Of a stretch of DNA of 38,633 nt, positions 34,001 to 38,633 are shown piece by piece (positions within the stretch are counted from its first letter, which is position 1; each line of letters starts with the position of its first letter). The stretch covers positions 1-38,633 of the forward strand of contig NZ_LQPW01000015.1 of NCBI RefSeq assembly GCF_002116635.1, read 5' to 3'. A program made the translations under genes and the position numbers. Origin of the DNA: Mycobacterium szulgai (lineage in GTDB: Bacteria > Actinomycetota > Actinomycetes > Mycobacteriales > Mycobacteriaceae). The notes under the pieces were generated by a model. The model did not search any database. It saw nothing but the letters and a program-made list of their open reading frames with translations, and was not told where the DNA came from.

Positions 34001-34284
34001 GCCATGATGCCGTCGCCGGTGAACTTGTCAACGGTACCGCCGTAGCGCTGCACCACGGCCGCCGAGCGATCGACCAGCTCGGTCATCACCTCGCGCAGCC
34101 GCTCGGCGCCAAGGGCCGCGGCGATGTCCATCGACCGCACCACGTCGGCGAACAGCACCGTGACTTGTTTGTATTCGGCCGGATCGACGACCAGGGTCAG
34201 CGGCGAACCGCAGGCATCGCAGAACCGGGCTCCCTGGCGCGGTTGTGACCCGCATGCGTGACAGACCGAGGACGTTGCCGCCAA
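31093..34284 (-). CDS. Adenylate-cyclase-domain/AAA ATPase regulator (STAND type)
   Basis: A 1063-residue protein. Residues 5-28 are a zinc ribbon (CHACGSQPRQGARFCDACGS). Residues about 38-215 are a class III cyclase domain with both metal Asp (VLFADVV, KFTGDG) and the substrate Lys. The later loop reads GTQVGMAQRME, where GDxVNxAARL is usual, so the transition-state Asn is Gly while the Arg remains. A STAND-type P-loop follows (SGQPGVGKTR) with VIEDAQWIDS as Walker B, then a long TPR-like C-terminus. Mycobacteria have several such proteins, but most end in a LuxR domain, not found here. The start is TTG 34284; the zinc ribbon argues against a later start. Confidence 0.85.
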   Translation of the reverse strand: MAATSSVCHACGSQPRQGARFCDACGSPLTLVVDPAEYKQVTVLFADVVRSMDIAAALGAERLREVMTELVDRSAAVVQRYGGTVDKFTGDGIMALFGAPITLEDHAFRACLAALDIQQVAQQLAVEVARRDAIDLRLRVGLNSGRVIAGEVGATHLGYTAVGTQVGMAQRMEAVAPPGGVMLSESTARLVEDRVVLGENESVHIKGAANPVPARRLLAAGGEHLKQVRKPRHESRLVGRQYEKDTVAELLDQACRGNGTIVTVSGQPGVGKTRLARESVALARSRGFAVFVTYCESHTREIAFHTVSRLLRAIFEIRGLTAAQAQCRVRSEMPFATGEDLLLLDDLLGVREGDLPQTALPDISPDARRRRLVELLKTAALARSQPAVYVIEDAQWIDSASESMLTEFAATLPAMRATLLIMYRPEYQGPLASIPTACSFLLAPLSASHITELIRELLGTHPSVLGLAAVIAEHAGGIPFCAEEIVRDLVERGDLDGAPGDYVCTREVRDIQVPPSVQAIVGARIDRLPAAAKRILHAAAVIGAQFDTELLAHLLESTTEATDLTPLIEAELVEPLPRARPGTYAFCHPLIQAVAYESQLKAGRSELHRRVAAVMQRTRGGFTGEEAALVAAQYAAAGDLRDAFDWHMDAANWYGARDIRAARQSWQLALRVADRLPADEPDLLAIRIAPRALLCGSAFQVGGTPADTGFEELRELTIAAGDKKSLAVGMAGHLATLTFNSRHCEAADMATEFATLVESIGEPAMTVGLFYPAAQAKWEAGEATESLRLAQRIIDLADGDPTMGNFVIGSPLAWALTLKGAAEMFLGRPGWREDLRAGIVLARSVDAGARSFVQLYKYAAAIQNGAVHPTARDVELAAESLEVAQQSGDNAALAYALFNRAVSLLHHNSEADGLEFLVQAKEMVVREQLTTTVRRMCDIEFARAHSRSGDYGSAIELASTVLAEQFETGEMIFRGPATTVLVEALLSRGVAGDIAAAELAVDRLAAVPTEPEFVLHELAVLRLRALLARAHGDAAGYAQFRERFRDKAVQASFEGCLAQAEAL

Positions 34285-34308
34285 ATCTAGGTCGCCAAAT
34301 CTAGGTCG
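34281..34308. repeat. 14-bp tandem duplication at a gene junction
   Basis: CCAAATCTAGGTCG occurs twice in a row (34281-34294, 34295-34308). One copy contains the stop of the 129-residue gene (34301-34303) and the other holds the TTG start of the cyclase gene (34282-34284). A single duplication thus separated the two genes by 14 bp. Confidence 0.9.
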
Positions 34309-34690
34309 ACTCGTCCGACGGATCGTCGAGCACGCTCACCGCTATGCCGTAGGGCAGGAAGCGGACTTTGCGCTTGGGGTCGGTGTTGTTCTTGTTCGCG
34401 CGCAGAGCGTCGAGTTCGGTGGCGTAAACCTGCTCGACGCGGGCGCCGCCGTCGGCGTCCACGGTGTAGATGGCCCATACTCCGTCGCCGGCCTCGCCGG
34501 TCGTGGTCTCCGGCGCCGGACGTGACCGCCGCCCCAGGTCGTCGAAGAGCACCGACCAGCCGCTGCGAGTGCCGGGGGCGGCCATGAACCTGCCGAACCG
34601 CTCGAACGCATCGCGCAGTCCCTCGGTGCCCTCCCGGATCACCCGATCGAAATCGTCAGGGTCGAATCCGAACGGTCCATTCTCGGCCAC
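34301..34690 (-). CDS. Conserved mycobacterial protein, unknown function
   Basis: A 129-residue soluble protein starting at GTG 34690 with AAGGAGG 5 nt upstream. It begins AENGPFGFDPDDFDRVIREG with a helical segment LRDAFERFGRFMA, and a central part reads VWAIYTVDADGGARVEQVYA. The C-terminus contains LRANKNNTDPKRKVRFLPYG and ends in acidic residues. I recognise no enzyme motif. From memory M. tuberculosis Rv0313 has this size and the same neighbours. It lies 16 bp before the cyclase/ATPase start and 42 bp after the DUF7159 stop, so it is in an operon-like run. Confidence 0.8.
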   Translation of the reverse strand: MAENGPFGFDPDDFDRVIREGTEGLRDAFERFGRFMAAPGTRSGWSVLFDDLGRRSRPAPETTTGEAGDGVWAIYTVDADGGARVEQVYATELDALRANKNNTDPKRKVRFLPYGIAVSVLDDPSDEST

Positions 34691-34732
34691 ACGACCTCCT
34701 TGCAGTTCATACCGTTACCGCACAGTGTGCGC

Positions 34733-36157
34733 TTAGGGAGCCGGCTCCGCAGGGCCGGGCTCCGGCGGGGGCGGCGGCGGTGACGGCGGATAGATCGGGA
34801 TGGGGATTGTCACGAACGGGACGTGCAGGTACATCGTCATGATCGGCGTCGGCTGGGCAGCGGGTTCGGGCGCCGGTGGCGGCACCGCGACCGGCGGCGC
34901 CGAGGGAGCCGGCGCCTGCGGCACCGGCGTCTGCACCGGCGGGGCGGCCTGCCGGGTTGGCTGCCGCCGCGGCGGCGGCGTCGCCGGTGCCATGTTCACC
35001 ACCGTGGGCGGCGGCTTGGGTGCCGGCTGCTGCACCACCGGCGGCGGCTGCTGCACGGCCGGCGGCGGCTGCTGCACGGCCGGCGGCGCCTGCTCGACGA
35101 CCGGCGGCGGCGGCGCTTCCGGCGGGGGCAACAGGCTGGCGATGGGGAATTGCTCATGCGGTGACGCCGCGGGCGCCTGCGTAACGGGCGGGCTGGGCTG
35201 GGTGGCGGCCGCCGGGCGGACGTCGGAGGTCAGCGAGACCACCAGCACGCCGGCCGCAAAGGCCGCGATCCCGGCCATTGCCCCGCCGGTCAGCACCAGC
35301 GGCCGGCTCCGCCGCGGGCTGTCGTGTTCGTCAGCCTCCTCGGGCTCGTCGATCTCGTCATCCAGATCGTCGAGGGCGCTGTAAGCCAGGGCGCCCAGTT
35401 CGGCATTGGCGCACACATCGAGGTAGCCCGGGGTAAGCGCCCGCGGGTTCACCTCGCCGGTACCGGGATCCAGCGCATAGGCCAGCGCGGCCGTCGACGA
35501 CGCGAACAGCGGCGCGTTTGCCGAGGCCAGCGCCGCACCCCGGGCCAGGGCCATGACCGGCTCTTCGGGACCACTCACCGCGAGCGATGTCGCCGCCTCC
35601 AGCAGTGGCTTGATCCCGATGATGTCGACGCCACATCCGATAACGAACACGCCCTCGGATCGAGATTGCGGTGCATCGAGTCCGGCGACGATCGTCGCCA
35701 ACTCGTGGGCCGCCTCGTAGGACTGCCGGTGCAGATCGACGATCGAGCCGTCGGCGACGTCGACGACGGCCAACGTCGCGGTGCCAACCTCGACGAACAA
35801 CATCGCGATGTGGCCGTAGTCCAGCGCGCTGCCCACCGTCTGCGCCAGCGCGGCGGCGGCGAGCAACGGCGAAACGAGCATGACGCTGCCCACGTCATGG
35901 GCGGCGAGGGCGGCGCGCAGCGCGCCGACGTCGGCCGGGTTCGTCCACGTCACGCCGGTCGACACCAGCTGGTATCCGCCCTCGGCCGCGCCTTCCCGAG
36001 TGCCGATCAGCGCCGCGATCGCCTGGTCTACCGCGGTCTCACCCGCCGCGACCTCGAAGTTGTCTTCCTCGACGGTGACGCCGTCGGCGTTCTCGCCCTC
36101 GATCAGCACCAAGCGGACCGTCGCGGGCTCCATCGATACTCCGAGCACGATGTCCAT
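34733..36157 (-). CDS. DUF7159-type proline-rich membrane protein (paralogue 2)
   Basis: A 474-residue protein, clear paralogue of the gene at 18015-19688: MDIVLGVSMEPATVRLVLIE then GENADGVTVEED, DAPQSRSEGVFVIGCGVDII, ALARGAALASANAPLFAS. An acidic linker (DDLDDEIDEPEEADEHD), one membrane helix (PLVLTGGAMAGIAAFAAGVL) and a Pro-rich tail follow. The tail has QQPPPAV-type 7-residue repeats and ends near MYLHVPFVTIPIPIYPP. The neighbouring Hsp70-like protein ends with a similar motif (EWLHLPLLPVPIPI). The ATG at 36157 has GGAGGGG directly upstream. It follows the Hsp70-like gene by 87 bp and precedes the 129-residue gene by 42 bp. The function is unknown, but a membrane complex with the Hsp70-like protein is plausible. 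Confidence 0.85.
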   Translation of the reverse strand: MDIVLGVSMEPATVRLVLIEGENADGVTVEEDNFEVAAGETAVDQAIAALIGTREGAAEGGYQLVSTGVTWTNPADVGALRAALAAHDVGSVMLVSPLLAAAALAQTVGSALDYGHIAMLFVEVGTATLAVVDVADGSIVDLHRQSYEAAHELATIVAGLDAPQSRSEGVFVIGCGVDIIGIKPLLEAATSLAVSGPEEPVMALARGAALASANAPLFASSTAALAYALDPGTGEVNPRALTPGYLDVCANAELGALAYSALDDLDDEIDEPEEADEHDSPRRSRPLVLTGGAMAGIAAFAAGVLVVSLTSDVRPAAATQPSPPVTQAPAASPHEQFPIASLLPPPEAPPPPVVEQAPPAVQQPPPAVQQPPPVVQQPAPKPPPTVVNMAPATPPPRRQPTRQAAPPVQTPVPQAPAPSAPPVAVPPPAPEPAAQPTPIMTMYLHVPFVTIPIPIYPPSPPPPPPEPGPAEPAP

Positions 36158-36158
36158 A

Positions 36159-36174
36159 ACCCCTCCAAAGGGGT
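36159..36174 (-). promoter_or_regulatory. Hairpin covering the DUF7159 ribosome binding site
   Basis: ACCCCT and AGGGGT arms (6 bp, loop CCAA on the plus strand) immediately precede the ATG at 36157. In the mRNA the GGAGGGG Shine-Dalgarno lies partly in the loop and partly in the stem, so folding could limit translation. Confidence 0.4.
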
Positions 36175-36244
36175 CCAGGCGGACGAGCGCACCGCGCGGT
36201 CCGCCGTCGAAGCACTACCAGCTCGAACCCTACTCGCGTTCAGA

Positions 36245-38134
36245 TCAGGGGGTACCCGGATTCCGGAACGGGTTCTGCGGGGCCTGGTCCTGCGGGGCCG
36301 GATTCTGCGGAGCCGGCACCTGAATCGGTATCGGGACCGGTAGCAGCGGCAGGTGCAACCACTCCGTCGTCATCTTCACCGTCGACGTGGTGGTCGGGGA
36401 CTGTGACTCGGTGGCCTCCGGCTCGGTGGTCGTGGGCGTAGTCGGCGCCGTGGTGATCGGCGTCGTGGTCGGGGTCGTGGTCGGGGTCGTCGTGGTGGCC
36501 CGCGGCGGAATGGTCGTCGTGGTGGTGACCGGTGGCGGGGGCGTGGTGGTCAGCACCGGCGAGGGCACCACTGCCGACGGCGCCACAGGCGGCGGCGCCA
36601 CGGCCGGCGGGGGCGGTAGCGGGACGCTGGTGGGGACGGGTGCGGCGCTGGGCACCTCGGCGCTCACCGGCGGTGCGACCGCACTGGGCTTGCGCGGCGC
36701 GACGCTGGGCACCACCGGGGTGTGGTGCGCCGGATGCCGTTCGAGGGCCGTCAGTGTGAACGCCACACCGCCGATCGCGGTCATGGCGACCACCGCGCTG
36801 AGCCCGATCAGCAGCTGCGATACCCGGAATCGCCGCCACGGCGGTTCCTTCGGCGGCTCGATCAGGTTCAGCCGCATCGACCAGCAGGGGCCCTCTTCGT
36901 TGTACGAGTCGCCGGCGAAGCGCACCGGCACCTCGCCGGGAAACTCGGTCTGCGACCAGGCCAGTTCGCGGTCGGTCAATGCGTCGTGGTCGATCACCAG
37001 CACGTCGCCGGCCGGACGGTCGATCACGCCGCTGCCGGCCTTGGCCGCCCCGGCGGCTGCCAGCAGACCGAGCGAGGTCCGCGTCCGCAGGTCGACCGAT
37101 TGGCCCCGGGTGGCCAGCAACAACGCGCCCATGGCGGCCGCCTGAGCGGGTTGCGCGGCGGTCAGCACCGGCCGGCGGGTATGCACCTCAAGGCGTTGTG
37201 CGACAAGGGGAATGCTTGCGCCCCCGCCGACCGTGACCACCGCGGCGAGGTCTGCCCAGCCCGCGTTGTTACGCGCCAGCATGTCGTCGAACGCGTAGAT
37301 GAATCCGGTCAGCCGATCCTGGATCAGGTTCTCGAAATCGTCGCGCGTCACCCGGACGCTGGATAGCGATCCGCGCAACTCGGCGGCCAACTCGGTGACC
37401 GCATCGGTGGACAGGCGTTCCTTGGCCTCGCGGCACTGCTCCCTGAGCTGGCCGAGTTGGCCGACCGCGGTGGTGCTCTCCGGGTCGATGTCGTCGTGGC
37501 CGAGTATGTCGATGACGTGCAGCAGCAGCGCCTGGTCGAGCTGGTTACCGCAGAAATCCTCGTAACGCATTGTGGCGCTGACGGGTTCGAAGTCCGACTT
37601 GGTTTCCACCAGCGTGACATAGGTGCCCGAGCCGCCGAAGTCCAGCAGTCCCACCACACCGCCTGCGGGAAGGCCAAATTCGGCGTTCACCGCCGTCAGC
37701 GCCGCGATGGAGTCCGGCACCAGTCGCGGCGCCATGCCGCTGCGAACGAAGCCGACATGGGTACGCAATCCGTTGCGCAGCGCCTGCACCGTCGCCGGTT
37801 TCCAGTGCGAGGGAACGGCAATGGAGATCTCCGCGGAGCTCACGTCGGCGCCGGCGCTGACCACCATCGCGTCCAGCGCTTCGACCATCAGCAGGTCGGG
37901 ATCATGCGCAGACCCGTCGGGCGACACCAGCGCCACGGAATCGCCGATGCGCTCCACGAAGCCGCTCATCAGCGTGCCAGACTCGGTCAGGTCCAGATCC
38001 TGGCCCAGTGCACCGATTTTCGGCGCACAATGCGGGTACAGCGTCAGGACAGCGCGACGGATCACGGGCGAACTTCCGTGCACCGCAGCAACCAGGTTGG
38101 TAGTCCCGATCGACAACCCCAGCGGGTCGTACAT
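36245..38134 (-). CDS. Hsp70-like ATPase-domain protein with Pro/Thr-rich tail
   Basis: A 629-residue protein starting at ATG 38134 (MYDPLGLSIGTTNLVAAVHG). The N-terminal 370 residues have the Hsp70/actin ATPase layout: first phosphate loop GLSIGTTN, GVVGLLDFGGSGTYVTLVET as second phosphate loop, and VVTVGGGASIPLVAQRLE as adenosine motif. After a linker there is a membrane helix (LLIGLSAVVAMTAIGGVAFT) and then a Pro/Thr-rich tail (TTTTTIPPRATTTTPTTTPT) ending EWLHLPLLPVPIPIQVPAP. It is therefore not a cytosolic chaperone but a membrane-anchored ATPase-like protein. From memory M. tuberculosis Rv0312 (about 620 residues) is the counterpart. The open frame continues to 38398 but lacks family sequence. 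Confidence 0.88.
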   Translation of the reverse strand: MYDPLGLSIGTTNLVAAVHGSSPVIRRAVLTLYPHCAPKIGALGQDLDLTESGTLMSGFVERIGDSVALVSPDGSAHDPDLLMVEALDAMVVSAGADVSSAEISIAVPSHWKPATVQALRNGLRTHVGFVRSGMAPRLVPDSIAALTAVNAEFGLPAGGVVGLLDFGGSGTYVTLVETKSDFEPVSATMRYEDFCGNQLDQALLLHVIDILGHDDIDPESTTAVGQLGQLREQCREAKERLSTDAVTELAAELRGSLSSVRVTRDDFENLIQDRLTGFIYAFDDMLARNNAGWADLAAVVTVGGGASIPLVAQRLEVHTRRPVLTAAQPAQAAAMGALLLATRGQSVDLRTRTSLGLLAAAGAAKAGSGVIDRPAGDVLVIDHDALTDRELAWSQTEFPGEVPVRFAGDSYNEEGPCWSMRLNLIEPPKEPPWRRFRVSQLLIGLSAVVAMTAIGGVAFTLTALERHPAHHTPVVPSVAPRKPSAVAPPVSAEVPSAAPVPTSVPLPPPPAVAPPPVAPSAVVPSPVLTTTPPPPVTTTTTIPPRATTTTPTTTPTTTPITTAPTTPTTTEPEATESQSPTTTSTVKMTTEWLHLPLLPVPIPIQVPAPQNPAPQDQAPQNPFRNPGTP

Positions 38135-38154
38135 ATATCGAATACTTTCGTCGA

Positions 38155-38186
38155 TAGGGTCGTTGGCCAGCGTTAACCATAGCGGC
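38155..38186. repeat. Left arm of a 32-bp perfect inverted repeat
   Basis: This 32-bp segment (begins TAGGGTCGTTGGCCAGCGTT) is exactly the reverse complement of 38598-38629. It lies just upstream of the Hsp70-like start. The two copies are separated by 411 bp containing the C-terminus of a PGRS protein. Confidence 0.9.
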
Positions 38187-38297
38187 GGCCGCGCCGAATG
38201 TCGTTGGTTCACAATGCCATTGGTATACGGTCGATGCCGTGTCGTCATCAAAGCGGTACATTTGCCGCCTTGACATATCGAGGCAGCCCGCGACCAA

Positions 38298-38633
38298 TCA
38301 GTTGAGGTAGTAGTCGTTGTCGGTGTTGACGTGGCCAGCGGCTCCTGGCCAGCCAAAGAAGATCGGTTGCGCCCCGCCCGGTCCCGCGATGGCGCCATTG
38401 CCGCCGGAGCCGCTCAAGCCGATCAGGAAAGCGCGACCGCCGTTGCCGCCGTTCCCCCATACCGGGAACTGACCGATGGCGAAGCCACCGTCTCCGCCAT
38501 CGCCGCCGATGCCGATCAGTCCGGCGTTGCCGCCGGTGCCGCCCTGGCCGGCGCCTACGTTGCCGTCCCCACCCACGCCGCCCCACCCGATCAGCCAGCC
38601 GCTATGGTTAACGCTGGCCAACGACCCTAGCGG
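38298..38633 (-). CDS. PGRS-type protein, C-terminal part (runs off right edge)
   Basis: The minus-strand frame is open to the window end and gives at least 111 residues of Gly-Gly-x repeats (GGVGGDGNVGAGQGGTGGNA; VWGNGGNGGRAFLIGLSGSG). It finishes with a non-repetitive tail, QPIFFGWPGAAGHVNTDNDY then YLN and TGA at 38298-38300. The PE domain must lie beyond the window if present. The ending differs from the complete PE_PGRS gene at 14331-15305. Its first 32 visible bases belong to the inverted repeat, so the coding sequence may have been interrupted or rearranged there. Confidence 0.75.
   Translation of the reverse strand, partial: PLGSLASVNHSGWLIGWGGVGGDGNVGAGQGGTGGNAGLIGIGGDGGDGGFAIGQFPVWGNGGNGGRAFLIGLSGSGGNGAIAGPGGAQPIFFGWPGAAGHVNTDNDYYLN
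38598..38629. repeat. Right arm of the 32-bp inverted repeat
   Basis: This is the reverse complement of 38155-38186 with no mismatch over 32 bp. Homology ends abruptly at both sides: the next base outside each arm differs. It lies within the reading frame of the PGRS protein. Confidence 0.9.

Noticed and set aside
38135..38398. N-terminal extension of the Hsp70-like gene
   Set aside because: The added sequence has no family similarity and contains the inverted-repeat arm; MYDPLGLSIGTT starts the ATPase fold.

Overview
The window is GC-rich actinobacterial DNA and almost certainly comes from a slow-growing Mycobacterium. It carries a complete PE_PGRS gene (14331-15305), part of a second PGRS protein at the right edge, a mycothiol-type maleylpyruvate-isomerase-fold protein, two DUF7159-type proline-rich proteins and an Hsp70-like proline/threonine-rich protein. 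From memory, the right third (GH16 glucanase, muconolactone-isomerase-like protein, DUF3060 protein, a 129-residue conserved protein, Hsp70-like protein) matches the content and order of M. tuberculosis Rv0312-Rv0316 in reverse orientation, with extra genes inserted. I ran no database search. No rRNA, tRNA or CRISPR was seen.

Left (1-5232): decayed IS481- and IS110-type transposase remnants border a compact accessory cluster. It holds a cyanamide-hydratase-like HD enzyme, a SnoaL-like protein, a nitrilase-superfamily hydrolase, a small four-helix membrane protein, a TetR regulator and a maleylpyruvate-isomerase-fold protein. A near-identical promoter/operator sequence sits 12-13 bp before the start codons of the nitrilase and the isomerase-fold gene, so one TetR protein probably controls the whole cluster. 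This is the best candidate for an undescribed pathway, plausibly handling a C-N compound (nitrile, cyanamide or related). The substrate is not evident.

Middle (5280-25402): a SAM methyltransferase, a DUF1275 membrane protein, a GT-C-like membrane protein with a small membrane partner, then a ferritin-like di-iron protein convergent with a full-length AdhE, with a LysR regulator upstream of adhE. Next come the PE_PGRS gene, a natural fusion of a Baeyer-Villiger monooxygenase with an esterase, a repeat-rich DUF7159 protein, a VanY-like peptidase and an MFS transporter. Divergent from the transporter are a polyol dehydrogenase and xylulokinase translationally coupled as a pentitol/hexitol catabolic operon, followed by a PhnZ/MIOX-like HD protein.

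Right (25399-38633): a minus-strand run of quinone-oxidoreductase-like protein, GH16 glucanase, MarR regulator, PASTA protein, tandem muconolactone-isomerase-like protein and a PAP2/diacylglycerol-kinase fusion. A DUF3060 membrane protein lies on the plus strand. Another minus-strand run follows: cyclase/ATPase regulator, 129-residue protein, DUF7159 protein and Hsp70-like protein. The last two share a C-terminal tail motif. The window ends in the C-terminus of a PGRS protein, flanked by a perfect 32-bp inverted repeat.
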